In this document: positions 7,763-16,088 of the stretch, one piece after another | How positions within the stretch are numbered: the stretch's first letter is position 1 | Layout: each line of letters starts with the position of its first letter | DNA from: Streptosporangiaceae bacterium | GTDB taxonomy: Bacteria; Actinomycetota; Actinomycetes; Streptosporangiales; Streptosporangiaceae | Direction: 5' to 3' | Assembly: GCA_025964695.1 (NCBI GenBank) | Contig: JAOPYK010000051.1 | Coordinates: forward strand, 27,416 to 91,415 | Length of the DNA stretch: 64,000 nucleotides | Made by a program: the position numbers and the translations under genes | The notes under the pieces: model-generated | The model's database searches: none | The model's input: only the letters and a program-made list of their open reading frames with translations | What the model was told of the DNA's origin: nothing

Positions 7763-8773
7763 ATGGTCACGATGAACGACGTAGCGCAGCGGGCCGGAGT
7801 CTCGGTCTCGACGGTGTCGCACGTCATCAACGGGACGCGGTTCGTCAGGGAAGAGACCCGCAAGCAGGTTCTGGCCGCCATCGCCGATACCGGCTACATC
7901 CACAACACCATCGCGAAGTCGCTGGTCAGCGGCACGACTCAGACGATCGGGCTGGCCATCTCGGCCATCAGCAACTTCTACTTCGCCGACCTGGTCTCCG
8001 CCATCGAGGTCGCCGTCAGCCAGGCCGGGTACACCCTGCTGCTGGCCGACACCCATGACGATTCGGCCAAGGAACTCCAGGTGGTCGAGGCCCTGCACCA
8101 GCGGCGGGTGGACGGCGTGCTGCTCGCCACCGCCGCCGGACCTGACGGTGCTGCGCTGCGCTACCTCGGCGACCTCGGTGTGCCCACCGTCCTCGTGGAC
8201 CGCTGTGCCTCGGACGCCTTCGACCAGGTCGGCGCCGAGAACCTGGAGGCCGCGGCCGCCTTGACCACCCACCTCGCCGAAAGCGGCCACCGACGCATCG
8301 CCATGATCTCGGGCCGGACCGGGCTGTCCACCAGCGACGAACGGGTCGCCGGTTACCGGCTCGGGCTCGAGCGCAGCGCTCTCGCACCCGACGACCGGCT
8401 GGTGGTCACCGGCGGTTCCAACGCCGAACAGGCCGAACAGGCCGTCCGCGGTCTGCTCGACCTGGCCGACCCGCCCACCGCCCTGGTGGTCGCCAACAAC
8501 CACATGACGATCGGGGCGATGCGGACCCTGGGAAAGCTGGGTGTCCGAGTCCCGGACGACATCGTGCTGGCCGCCTACGACGACTTCGAATGGGCCGAGC
8601 ACTTCCGGCCGCGGCTGACCACCATGGCGCAGCCGATACAGGAGATCGGCGCCCGGGCCGTACAGCTGCTGCTGTCGCGGATCAGTGACCCGCGACGGCC
8701 GCCGGAGACCGTACGACTCCAACCGCGGTTCATGCACCGCGAGTCCTGCGGCTGTGCCCAGCAGGCGGGATGA
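7763..8773 (+). CDS. LacI-family transcriptional regulator of the frc locus
   Basis: About 336 aa. The LacI HTH opens the protein (MNDVAQRAGVSVSTVSHVING), followed by a Peripla_BP_3-type sugar-sensing domain (QTIGLAISAISNFYFADLV, DGVLLATAAG, DIVLAAYDDFEWAEHF). The ATG at 7763 is chosen because an upstream in-frame GTG at 7619 would put the operator inside the gene, and MVTMNDVA is the usual family beginning. It is divergent from frcBCA and precedes the kinase gene. Expected role: repress both units until the imported sugar or its phosphate binds. Confidence 0.9.
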   Translation: MVTMNDVAQRAGVSVSTVSHVINGTRFVREETRKQVLAAIADTGYIHNTIAKSLVSGTTQTIGLAISAISNFYFADLVSAIEVAVSQAGYTLLLADTHDDSAKELQVVEALHQRRVDGVLLATAAGPDGAALRYLGDLGVPTVLVDRCASDAFDQVGAENLEAAAALTTHLAESGHRRIAMISGRTGLSTSDERVAGYRLGLERSALAPDDRLVVTGGSNAEQAEQAVRGLLDLADPPTALVVANNHMTIGAMRTLGKLGVRVPDDIVLAAYDDFEWAEHFRPRLTTMAQPIQEIGARAVQLLLSRISDPRRPPETVRLQPRFMHRESCGCAQQAG

Positions 8774-8852
8774 CCTTCCCCCAAGGAGGCCGACCGTGCC
8801 GGCTGGGTCCGCCAGCCGCACGCGGCCATGACCTGACGAGTCAAGGAGATTC

Positions 8853-9803
8853 ATGAGTCACATCGCGGTGATCGGCGAGGCGGTCGCCGACGCGTTCCCC
8901 AAGGCCAGACCCGGCGGGCGAGGCGTGCTGGACCTCGAAGTGCGGCCAGGCGGGAGCCCCGTCAACACGGCCGTCGCGCTCAGCCGACTGGGCGTCCCCA
9001 CCGGTTTCCTCGGCCGGCTCGCCGATGGCCCGTTCGGGGATCTCATCCGAGATCATCTGAAATCATCCCGGGTCGACCTGACGGATTCCGTGCGGGCGAT
9101 GGAGCCGGCCACCCTCGCCATCACCGCGTTGGACTCTCTGGGCCAGGCCACGTACGACTTCTACGCCGAGGGCACCGCCGACTGGCAGTGGACCCAGGCG
9201 GAGCTCGCCCAGCGCCGTCCGCACGGCGTGCGCTGCGTGCACGCCGGTTCCCTGGCCTTGATCCGTGAGCCCGGCGGGCCGCTCATCGAAGATCTCCTCA
9301 CCGAGCTGCGGCCGACCGCGACGATCTCCATCGACCCCAACGTGCGGCCGCGCGTCGTCGCACCCGAGGCCTACCGCGCCCGGCTGGACCGATGGACCGG
9401 GCTCGCCGACATCTTCCGGATGAGCGACGAGGACTTCCACCACCTGTGCCCCGACACCGAGTTGGAGGAGGCCTGCGACCGCTGGCATGACAACGGGGTC
9501 CGCCTCGTCATCGTCACCCTGGGGTCGGAGGGGGCTTTCGCCTCCCTCGACGGAACCCGGCTCACGGTGCCGAGCCCGGAGATCGAGATCGTCGACACCG
9601 TGGGCGCCGGTGACGCCTTCACCGCCGGGCTGCTGTACTGGCTCGACACCAATGACTCGCTCGGCGGACGGCTCGATCGCCTCAGCACCGACCAGCTCCA
9701 CCAGGCCATGGCCTGCGCGACCAACATCGCAGCCGAAACCTGCAAGGTCCCCGGCGCCGACCCGCCCTGGGCCGACTACCTGGGCCTGCCCATCACGGCC
9801 TGA
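8853..9803 (+). CDS. frcK: PfkB-family carbohydrate kinase (probable fructokinase)
   Basis: A 316-aa ribokinase-fold sugar kinase. The N-terminal substrate motif includes GGSPVNTAVALSRLG. The C-terminal PfkB signature DTVGAGDAFTAG (near residue 248) supplies the catalytic Asp and anion hole. AAGGAG precedes the ATG. It lies 79 bp behind the LacI regulator in the same direction. With frcBCA it forms the usual import-then-phosphorylate set, most likely converting fructose to fructose-6-phosphate. Specificity is inferred from the company it keeps. Confidence 0.85.
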   Translation: MSHIAVIGEAVADAFPKARPGGRGVLDLEVRPGGSPVNTAVALSRLGVPTGFLGRLADGPFGDLIRDHLKSSRVDLTDSVRAMEPATLAITALDSLGQATYDFYAEGTADWQWTQAELAQRRPHGVRCVHAGSLALIREPGGPLIEDLLTELRPTATISIDPNVRPRVVAPEAYRARLDRWTGLADIFRMSDEDFHHLCPDTELEEACDRWHDNGVRLVIVTLGSEGAFASLDGTRLTVPSPEIEIVDTVGAGDAFTAGLLYWLDTNDSLGGRLDRLSTDQLHQAMACATNIAAETCKVPGADPPWADYLGLPITA

Positions 9804-9950
9804 GGGCCGCCGCCACTCATCACCTGACGCCACCGCCACCAGGGCCTCCCCAGACCGGGCGCTGACGGCGAAGAGACGGCCTGACTCGGTTCGGAGTAGG
9901 GTCTGCGACGAAGAGTACGGTGGCGGCGACGAACGGCTGAAGGAGGATCG

Positions 9951-10313
9951 GTGGACTTCACCCTGGACCACCGTCTCAACGGAGACCTCACCATCGTGAC
10001 CGTGAAGGGCGAGATCGACGTCTTCACCAGCCCGAAGCTCCGCGAAACCCTCCTGGAACTCGTCGAGTCCGGGGCCCTGCACCTGGTCTTCGACCTCGGT
10101 GAAGTCGACCTCCTGGACTCCACCGGCCTGGGCGTGCTGATCGGTATCTACAACCGGCTCCGTTCGCGCGGCGGCTCGATGACCCTCGCCGGCGCCAACG
10201 ACCGCGTGCATCGTGTCTTCCACGTCACCCAGCTGACGAAGATCTTCGTGCTCTACGGCTCCTTGGAGGAGGCCGTGCGGGCGAGTGCGTTCACCGGGGA
10301 CACCACGCCCTGA
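9951..10313 (+). CDS. STAS-domain anti-sigma factor antagonist
   Basis: A 120-aa single STAS domain like BldG, RsbV or SpoIIAA. The phosphorylatable serine is Ser57 in LLDSTGLGVLIG. The unphosphorylated form would bind an anti-sigma kinase and release a SigF/SigB-type sigma factor. The GTG start follows GAAGGAGG. No anti-sigma kinase or sigma-F gene adjoins it. The MEDS-ATPase at 31968 is the only related component in the window. Confidence 0.9.
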   Translation: MDFTLDHRLNGDLTIVTVKGEIDVFTSPKLRETLLELVESGALHLVFDLGEVDLLDSTGLGVLIGIYNRLRSRGGSMTLAGANDRVHRVFHVTQLTKIFVLYGSLEEAVRASAFTGDTTP

Positions 10314-10761
10314 GATCCCCACCGGGGCCGACCGGACCGATCGCCGTGAGAACAATCGGCTCCTTACCGGAGCGCGGCCAAGGAGCGCGACGGCGCATCC
10401 CACCGTCAGGTGCTCACCGGGCTGACCGGCGGGGCCGCGGCCGACGCCGACGAGGCCGCATTCGATCGCGAGACCCGCGAACCCGTGCTGGAACTCCTGG
10501 CCACGCCATTGACCCGCTGGTCACCCCGCCCGGAGGAATCCCCGCAGGCCAGGCGGCCGAGGACTTCGTGGCCCGGCCCGCCGACAGGTGGTCGTCACGC
10601 CTGCGCCGGCGTAGGCGCGTCCGCAGCCGATCGCTGCCCGCGACGGTACGGCAACCCTTCGCAAAGTGGTCTATTTCGTGTGGTTTGCTGATTTCGGACA
10701 CAAGGGGTCCTCGCCGCGTGCACACTGGCGAAGTTGGTAACGGAGAAGTCACGGAGGTTCG
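10314..10761 (+). other. 448-bp region without a convincing gene
   Basis: Open frames exist only because of high GC. Near 10380-10520 one frame reads GGAAADADEAAFDRETREPVLELLA, protein-like but without good start or known family, so a decayed gene is possible. The last 100 bp are AT-richer and probably hold the amidase promoter. Confidence 0.3.
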
Positions 10762-11685
10762 GTGGTGCGCAGAGACCGGGAGAGGTTCGTCGTCCGCGCG
10801 GCCATCGTGGTGGCGTCGATCGGTATGTTGGTCTCGTGCGGTGGTGGCAAGGCGAACACAGGCCAGGGACAGGTGCCCGCCGCTGGAACGGCCCGAGGTG
10901 CCACCCCCGGCGCGACCCCTGGCACCACGGCCGGACCGACCCCCGGCGCCACCGCAGGGTCGCCCGCTGGAACGCCCTCCACACCCGCCGGCACGCCCGC
11001 CGCGAGGAGTGCGAGCAACAAATCCAGCCCCCTCAAGGGGAAGATCATAGTTTTGGACCCCGGGCACAACGGTGGCAACGGGGCTCATCCGTCGGCCATC
11101 AACCGCATGGTGGACATCGTCACCGGGCGCAAGGAGTGCGACACCACCGGAACCGAGTCCGCCTTGGGTTACTCCGAGCACGCCTACACCTGGGACGTCT
11201 CCAACCGGCTGAAGAAGATCCTGCAGGCCCGCGGGGCCAAAGTGATCCTTACCCGGAACAGCGACACCGGCGTCGGTCCCTGCATCAACCAGCGGGCGGC
11301 GATCGGCAACCGCGCGAAGGCCGACGTGGCCCTGTCCGTGCACGCCGATGGCGCGCCCATGAGTGACCACGGTTTCCACATCATCGAACCGGCCGCGATC
11401 AAGGGCCACACCGACAAGATCGTCAAGTCCTCCGGCCGCCTCGCCCTGGCTCTGCGGACCGCGTACCGTAAGGGCACCGGCATTGCGTACTCCAACTACA
11501 TCGGCAAGGACGCCCTTGACGTCCGTAGCGACCTGGGCGGGCTGAACCTCTCCACCGTGCCGAAGGTCTTCATCGAGACCGGCAACATGGCCAACCCCGG
11601 AGACATCGCCAAACTGGCCGACCCGAAGTACCGCCAGCGCATCGCCGAATCCCTGGCCATCGGGCTCGCCGCCTATTTCGGCTAG
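10762..11685 (+). CDS. N-acetylmuramoyl-L-alanine amidase (Amidase_3), lipoprotein
   Basis: A 307-aa cell-wall hydrolase. The signal ends at lipobox LVSC (Cys26). A Thr/Pro/Gly-rich spacer with short TPGAT-like repeats follows (about 35-85), then a zinc amidase_3 domain. Metal and catalytic residues visible are His102 in DPGHNGG, His194 in SVHADG and Glu272 in FIETGNM. It cleaves the bond between muramic acid and the L-Ala stem peptide outside the cell and would be held on the membrane by lipid. The spacer length would allow reach into the wall. GGAGG lies before the GTG start. Confidence 0.9.
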   Translation: MVRRDRERFVVRAAIVVASIGMLVSCGGGKANTGQGQVPAAGTARGATPGATPGTTAGPTPGATAGSPAGTPSTPAGTPAARSASNKSSPLKGKIIVLDPGHNGGNGAHPSAINRMVDIVTGRKECDTTGTESALGYSEHAYTWDVSNRLKKILQARGAKVILTRNSDTGVGPCINQRAAIGNRAKADVALSVHADGAPMSDHGFHIIEPAAIKGHTDKIVKSSGRLALALRTAYRKGTGIAYSNYIGKDALDVRSDLGGLNLSTVPKVFIETGNMANPGDIAKLADPKYRQRIAESLAIGLAAYFG

Positions 11686-11775
11686 GGCGGCCGCTCGGCT
11701 CTACCCTTTCCAGGAGCCGCACCGGGTGCGCTGACCACGGTGTTCGGGATCACCGGGCTCTTCGCGCCGGCGTCC

Positions 11776-11937
11776 TCACCCGGTGACGCGAACACGCTTG
11801 AACGCCTTGGCGGACGCGAACTCCGAGCCGTACCCGACCCGCTGGGCGACCGCGCCCAGCGGGTCGTCGGATTCGTCCAGCAGCCGGTCGGCGCCGGTCC
11901 CCCGCCACGAGGTCAAGTAGGTCAGCGAGACGGCGTG
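11776..11937 (-). pseudogene. AraC-family regulator, C-terminal HTH remnant
   Basis: The minus strand encodes about 53 residues matching the second helix-turn-helix of AraC proteins: LTYLTSWRGTGADRLL, then PLGAVAQRVGYGSEFASAKA. The HTH is well kept, but no start or upstream domain precedes it, and it stops short of the usual GxxPxxYR ending. It lies between the amidase and the CDF exporter and is a fragment of a lost regulator. Confidence 0.75.
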
Positions 11938-11963
11938 GCCGCCTAGGGGGCCCGTCGCCGGGC

Positions 11964-13061
11964 TCAGCGGTGCGGGGCCAGCGGAGCGTGGGGATCGAGG
12001 CCGTCGCGAGCTTCGGGGTCGGCGTGCACGAGAGCGGCCGACAGGCGCGGGATGGCATGGATGAGGGCATGCTCGGCGTCCACAGCCACCTTGTGGGCCG
12101 CTACGGCGGAGGCGGCGCCGTCCACGATGACCTCGCATTCGGCGCGCAACTGGTGGCCGATCCACCGTAGCCGGACCTGCCCGACATCCAGCACGCCCAC
12201 TGTGCCGCGCAGCACTGCTTCAGCCTGGTCCACCAGTGCCGGGTCGACGGCGTCCATGAGCCGGCGGTAGATCTCGCGGGCGGCTTGGCGCAGGACGGCC
12301 AGGATCGCGACGGTGATGAGCAGGCCGATGACGGGGTCGGCCCGCTTCCAGCCCAGCGCCACCCCCGCCGCCCCGATGAGCACCGCGAGAGAGGTGAACC
12401 CGTCGGCGCGGGCGTGCAGGCCGTCGGCGACCAGCGCCGCCGACCCGATCTTGCGGCCCACCGTGATGCGGTAGCGGGCGACCAGTTCGTTGCCGGCGAA
12501 CCCGACCAGCGCCGCCGCCGCTACCGCGATCAGGTTCGAGACCTTCTGCGGGTGGATCAGCCGGTCGATCGCGACGTAGGCCGCCAGCACCGAGGAGGCT
12601 GCGATGACCAGCACGATGGCCACCCCGGCCAGGTCTTCGGCTCGCCCGTATCCGTAGGTGTAGCGGCGGGTCGGCGGGCGCCGTCCTAGCACGAACGCGA
12701 CCCCCAGCGGGACCGCGGTCAGCGCGTCGGCGGCATTGTGCAACGTGTCGCCCAGCAGCGCCACCGATCCAGACATGGCCACCACCACCGCCTGGATGAC
12801 CGTCGTGGCGCCCAGCACCGCCAGCGAGATCCACAGCGCCCGTATCCCCTCAGCGGAGGTCTCCATCGCCGCGTCGACCTTGTCGGCGACCTCATGCGAA
12901 TGGGGCCGGAGGGACCGGATGACCGTCCCCCAGAGCCCAGACACCGCCTCGTGTCCATGCCCGTACCCGCGTCCGTGCCTGTGGTCGGGCACGTGGTCGT
13001 GTGCGTGATCGTCGGGGTGGGGGCGGTCGCCGTTGTGCGGGTCGGGTAGCCGATCGCTCAT
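11964..13061 (-). CDS. Cation diffusion facilitator (CDF) family metal exporter
   Basis: About 365 aa if started at the ATG 13061. A His-rich N-terminus (DHAHDHVPDHRHGRGYGHGH) precedes about six membrane helices and a cytosolic C-terminal domain. The metal site pairs are LGDTLHNAADAL in the second helix and ADGLHARADGFTS in the fifth, the His/Asp pattern of zinc-type CDF proteins. It would export Zn2+ (perhaps Co2+ or Cd2+) in exchange for protons. A longer frame reaches 13160, but the inverted repeat at 13097-13130 lies there and suits an operator. Flanking AraC and ChrA fragments suggest a resistance island remnant. Confidence 0.88.
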   Translation of the reverse strand: MSDRLPDPHNGDRPHPDDHAHDHVPDHRHGRGYGHGHEAVSGLWGTVIRSLRPHSHEVADKVDAAMETSAEGIRALWISLAVLGATTVIQAVVVAMSGSVALLGDTLHNAADALTAVPLGVAFVLGRRPPTRRYTYGYGRAEDLAGVAIVLVIAASSVLAAYVAIDRLIHPQKVSNLIAVAAAALVGFAGNELVARYRITVGRKIGSAALVADGLHARADGFTSLAVLIGAAGVALGWKRADPVIGLLITVAILAVLRQAAREIYRRLMDAVDPALVDQAEAVLRGTVGVLDVGQVRLRWIGHQLRAECEVIVDGAASAVAAHKVAVDAEHALIHAIPRLSAALVHADPEARDGLDPHAPLAPHR

Positions 13062-13096
13062 AGAACCGAGCTTCACCGTTGGACCAGCTTGCAGCA

Positions 13097-13130
13097 ACTC
13101 GATAACAGCACTGGTCACGCTGTTGCGAGT
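13097..13130. promoter_or_regulatory. Inverted repeat, candidate metal-responsive operator
   Basis: ACTCGATAACAGC and GCTGTTGCGAGT form imperfect arms around ACTGGTCAC. The site ends 36 bp before the CDF start codon. AACAGC-N9-GCTGTT is reminiscent of ArsR/SmtB-type half-sites, but no regulator gene is adjacent. Confidence 0.35.
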
Positions 13131-13232
13131 GGCTCGCCGCGGTACCCCTGAACAGACCACTGCCGGACTCGTTCCGGTGGAGCGGATGGGGTCGCTTCGG
13201 CCCTGCCCGACCTGACCCGGAGTCGCCGGGTA

Positions 13233-13496
13233 TCAGTGGGGCAGGGGCGCCCCGGCCAGGCTGACGAGCACGCCTGCCGTAGCCGCGGCCACCAGCGTGG
13301 GCACGACACCGCGCCGCAGCGCCAGGAGCAGGACGGCGACCGCGGCGAGGACGGCGTACTGCCAGAGTTGGGTGAGCGCGGCCGCGAGAGGGATGGTGGT
13401 GCCGAGGATGGCGCCGATCGCGGCGGGGCCGGCTCCATCGAGGAAGGCGCGTGCGCGCGAGTCGTTGCGGAGCCGATCGAAGTGGCGGGCGCCCAG
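13233..13496 (-). pseudogene. ChrA chromate transporter, C-terminal remnant
   Basis: An 87-residue minus-strand frame with no start codon and a stop immediately upstream reads as the last part of a ChrA/CHR-family protein: FDRLRNDSRARAFLDG, then GAGPAAIGAILG and two hydrophobic helices (WQYAVLAAVAVLLLALRRGVV). Complete ChrA proteins are about 400 aa, so some three quarters are missing. It follows the CDF exporter gene in the same metal-related stretch. Confidence 0.8.
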
Positions 13497-13571
13497 TCAA
13501 GCCGATCCAGAGACCCACCCGGTCGCCACCTCGGCAACCGTACGCCGGAACACGGAATGAGTTCGGACAGC

Positions 13572-13616
13572 GTGGAGTGGAGGTCGCGCCCCGCGCGGGT
13601 GCGACCCCCACTCCAC
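13572..13616 (-). terminator. Hairpin terminator downstream of the sigma/anti-sigma pair
   Basis: GTGGAGTGG-a-GGTCGC pairs with GCGACC-c-CCACTCCAC across a 13-base loop, 43 bp beyond the stop of the minus-strand gene at 13659. No T-run; GC-rich actinomycete terminators often lack one. Confidence 0.6.
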
Positions 13617-13658
13617 TGGTACGGGGGACGACCGCGCCGCCTCGGCCCCGCACGCCTG

Positions 13659-14405
13659 CTACAGCCGGATCCCACCCGCGATCCGCCCGAGCTGATCATT
13701 CAGAGACCGGCTCACCTGGACGATCACGCCCACTCCGGATCTCTCGATCCACACCATCCGGCCACTACCGTCGGGACCGAGCGTGCTGAGTGCCTGGTGG
13801 CCATGCACGGTCGTGTGCTGTGCCAGGGCGGAGGGAGCGCCGAGCTCATCCGGCCGGGTCAGCGTGGGCGCCCGGATGACGTTGACCTTGAACCAGTCGG
13901 CACCGCTCGTCCATCGGCAGGTCGTGCTCTGCCGTCCTGCGGCCCGGTCAAGCAGACAGGGACCCGCCGACTTCAATCCGGGCGGCAGGTAGGTCACCCA
14001 CGACGACGGGTTCGGGGAGAACTCCGGACGGCCGGAAGGCTGCGTCTGATGCCCGCCGTGCGGCGCCTCCGTAGCCGCCGGCGTCGGCACGCCCACGGCC
14101 CCGGCCGGGGAGGACACGGTCTGCGTGGCCCTCGGCGCCGGCGGCTGTACCGGTACGGATGATGGGCCTGCCTGTTTGCGGGCCGACAAGGTCCGGTCGC
14201 CTCCGACGGGGGTAGCCCGGACCGCGTGGTAGGTCGGCGCCGCCACGGCGACCGCCACCCCCGCAGCGATCACGGCGACCGTCATCCGCCTGCGGACGAC
14301 CCTCCGATGGTGTCTATGGCTTACCGCCGTGGCGAGTGCCTCCGGAGCCGACGCACCCTCCAAGTGCTCCGCCATCGCCAGCCGCAGTTCCCTTTCCAGA
14401 TCCAT
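13659..14405 (-). CDS. Single-pass membrane protein, putative anti-sigma partner
   Basis: A 248-aa protein of unrecognised family. Residues 1-35 are cytosolic and charged, one membrane helix follows an Arg/His-rich stop (HRHHRRVVRRR, about residues 30-40) and covers about 41-58. A Pro/Thr/Ala-rich linker leads to a C-terminal domain from about residue 130 with two cysteines (GPCLLD, TTCRW) that may pair outside the cell. It begins 3 bp after the ECF sigma stop, the normal place for an anti-sigma factor. No zinc HxxxCxxC motif is present, so direct sigma binding is inferred only from position. Confidence 0.7.
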   Translation of the reverse strand: MDLERELRLAMAEHLEGASAPEALATAVSHRHHRRVVRRRMTVAVIAAGVAVAVAAPTYHAVRATPVGGDRTLSARKQAGPSSVPVQPPAPRATQTVSSPAGAVGVPTPAATEAPHGGHQTQPSGRPEFSPNPSSWVTYLPPGLKSAGPCLLDRAAGRQSTTCRWTSGADWFKVNVIRAPTLTRPDELGAPSALAQHTTVHGHQALSTLGPDGSGRMVWIERSGVGVIVQVSRSLNDQLGRIAGGIRL

Positions 14406-14408
14406 TGC

Positions 14409-14918
14409 TCACCTCCCCGTGGGTGTCAAGTTGACATCGAGCCGTTCTCTGAGCCTGGCCAGTCCCCGGGAGGCCTGGCTCTTGACGGTGCCGACCGAAC
14501 AGTCGAGCACCTTGGCGATCTCTATTTCCGAGAGATCCTCCCAGTAGCGGAGAACTATCACCGCCCGCTGACGAGGCCCCAGGGACCGTAGTTCATTCAT
14601 GAGTTCCGCGCGCAGTTCCACGGCATGGATCGGCGCCACGGTCGGCACCTCGGGAGGCCTGGCCATGTGGATCTCCCGCAGGACCTTCCATCGGCGAGCG
14701 CGGCTGATCAGCAGATTGACCAGGATCCGCTTGACGTACGGCTCAGGATCGGAGTCGGCGTCCAGTCGGCCCCAGTGCCGATAGGCCTTCTCCAGTGCCG
14801 ATTGCAGGGCGTCTTCGGCATCCTGCCGAGAGTTGCACATCAACAGCGCGGTATACATGAGCGCGTTGCCACGCTCCGCCACGAACCTGACGAACGACTC
14901 GTCATCCCGCCTCCGCAT
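14409..14918 (-). CDS. ECF RNA polymerase sigma factor (SigE-like group)
   Basis: A 169-aa extracytoplasmic-function sigma factor. Region 2 is at about residues 10-75 (ALMYTALLMCNSRQDAEDAL, AYRHWGRL) and region 4 at about 105-160 (LGPRQRAVIVLRYWEDLSE, with HTH GTVKSQASRGLARLRE). Length and motifs match the actinobacterial SigE-family (SigJ/ECF41-less) sigmas of about 170 aa. It is followed at once by its membrane partner gene and lies after a convergent-free gap containing the terminator of the secreted-protein gene. Its likely regulon includes that gene (see 15843). Confidence 0.9.
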   Translation of the reverse strand: MRRRDDESFVRFVAERGNALMYTALLMCNSRQDAEDALQSALEKAYRHWGRLDADSDPEPYVKRILVNLLISRARRWKVLREIHMARPPEVPTVAPIHAVELRAELMNELRSLGPRQRAVIVLRYWEDLSEIEIAKVLDCSVGTVKSQASRGLARLRERLDVNLTPTGR

Positions 14919-14962
14919 TTCGCTCTCCTAGAGCCTGTCTCGCCCTACGCATGCCGATCATG

Positions 14963-15004
14963 GGCCGCGGGCGACCTCGGTCCGCTGAGCGGCCGCCCGC
15001 GGCC
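14963..15004 (-). terminator. Hairpin terminator after the secreted-protein gene
   Basis: An 11-bp perfect repeat (GGCCGCGGGCG / CGCCCGCGGCC) begins 5 bp past the stop at 15009 and lies upstream of the sigma factor gene. The 20-base loop itself can fold. Confidence 0.6.
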
Positions 15005-15008
15005 ACGA

Positions 15009-15797
15009 TCAGCCGCCGATCTTCTGCAGGCGTGTCACGATGTCCTCCAGCCGGTACCGGTAGACCGGGCTGGCACTGACGAACAGTGCCATGCCGGGCT
15101 CCGGTGACCAGATCACAGCGCTGCCCTGTCCCCCGCCGAGCGGGGACTCCCAAACCGTAGACCCGCCCACACTGATCGGCTGGGCATCGGGCAGCTTTAT
15201 CGCCTGCCGGATCTGATTTAGGGTCGCCTCTCCCTTGAACCGCTCCAGCTTGATCCACTGGCCTGCGCGGTCCTTCCAGGTCTGCCCGACCTCACAGATC
15301 TTCCGGCCCTGGAAAGTGTGGCTCAGAGAGCGGGCCGAGTCATAGTGGAGGCCGTTCGGGAGGGACAGGGACTGCTCGGCCGAGCCGCCTACCTGAACGG
15401 CGGACGGCACCTGGGAGCAGTCGAGCCGGGGCAGAGCCGGGACGCTCAGGCCGGGGACCTTCAGTGTCGGGACGGACGTCGGAGCACTGGTCGGCACCGA
15501 GACACCGCTGGGAACTCCGGTCGGCACCTTACCCAGACAGGAGGCGACCGCGCCCGGAACCTTCGAGGGCACAGCGGCCGGCGCCTGCCCGGAGAGCTTC
15601 GGCACAGCGGGGGTGGGCAGGCAGTCCGAGGGAACGGGCAGCGCCGGCTTCGCGGGCAGGGACCCTGCCGAGGGGAGCTGCCCCTGGGCCGCCGTCGGCC
15701 CGTCCTGCGAGTAGCCGACGGTGGCGTACGTCACACCGCCGGCGGTGACCGTGCCGACCGCCGCCGCTGACACCAAGGCGATCTTGAGGCTGATCAT
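15009..15797 (-). CDS. Secreted protein of unknown function
   Basis: About 263 aa starting at the ATG 15797, which follows GAGAGAGGG. A Sec signal (MISLKIALVSAAAVGTVTAG) leads into a long Pro/Val/Ser-rich region with repeats of the form PTxVPxxVxVP (about 30-135), then a folded C-terminal domain with two Cys (about 140-263; RKICEVGQTW, WESPLGGGQGSAVIWSPEPG). The longer upstream frame to 16286 runs antisense to the histidine kinase start and is rejected. An ECF-like promoter precedes it. No family recognised; the C-terminal domain looks like a small extracellular beta fold. Confidence 0.75.
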   Translation of the reverse strand: MISLKIALVSAAAVGTVTAGGVTYATVGYSQDGPTAAQGQLPSAGSLPAKPALPVPSDCLPTPAVPKLSGQAPAAVPSKVPGAVASCLGKVPTGVPSGVSVPTSAPTSVPTLKVPGLSVPALPRLDCSQVPSAVQVGGSAEQSLSLPNGLHYDSARSLSHTFQGRKICEVGQTWKDRAGQWIKLERFKGEATLNQIRQAIKLPDAQPISVGGSTVWESPLGGGQGSAVIWSPEPGMALFVSASPVYRYRLEDIVTRLQKIGG

Positions 15798-15842
15798 GAT
15801 ATTTACCCTCTCTCTGCCCATGAACCTTTTGCGCCCGACAAA

Positions 15843-15868
15843 TACGCATGGGACCCCAGGGAGGTTGC
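15843..15868 (-). promoter_or_regulatory. Candidate ECF-type promoter (GCAACC-N16-CGTA)
   Basis: On the minus strand GCAACC (15863-15868) and CGTA (15843-15846) are 16 bp apart, matching the AAC / CGT pattern of ECF promoters. The leader to ATG 15797 would be about 40 nt. The ECF sigma gene is the next gene downstream. Confidence 0.4.
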
Positions 15869-16036
15869 GTGCCAGATCAGGTTTTTTTCGAAACTTCTCT
15901 CGTTCACCGTTGGATGGCCTGATGCGGATGTGCGGGGGTGGGTGCGGCCCCGGGAGAGCTAACCGGAGGGGGAAGCGGGTGGCCGGCATCCGCCGTCCTT
16001 GATCCATAGTTTGTTCCGCCTTGCCTATTCGCAGCC

Positions 16037-16064
16037 TTGACCTCGGACAATGCGCATTTAGGGT
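16037..16064 (+). promoter_or_regulatory. Sigma-70 promoter of the histidine kinase gene
   Basis: TTGACC (16037-16042) and TAGGGT (16059-16064) with a 16-bp spacer lie 24 bp before the GTG at 16089. The rest of the divergent gap (15869-16036) shows a poly-T tract near 15883 but no gene. Confidence 0.5.
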
Positions 16065-16088
16065 GATCGTCAGGCGGACGGAGGCGCG

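Noticed and set aside
10346..11050. A 234-aa open frame across the start of the amidase gene
   Set aside because: It overlaps the well-supported lipoprotein amidase in another frame and has Arg/Pro-rich composition typical of GC-shadow translation.
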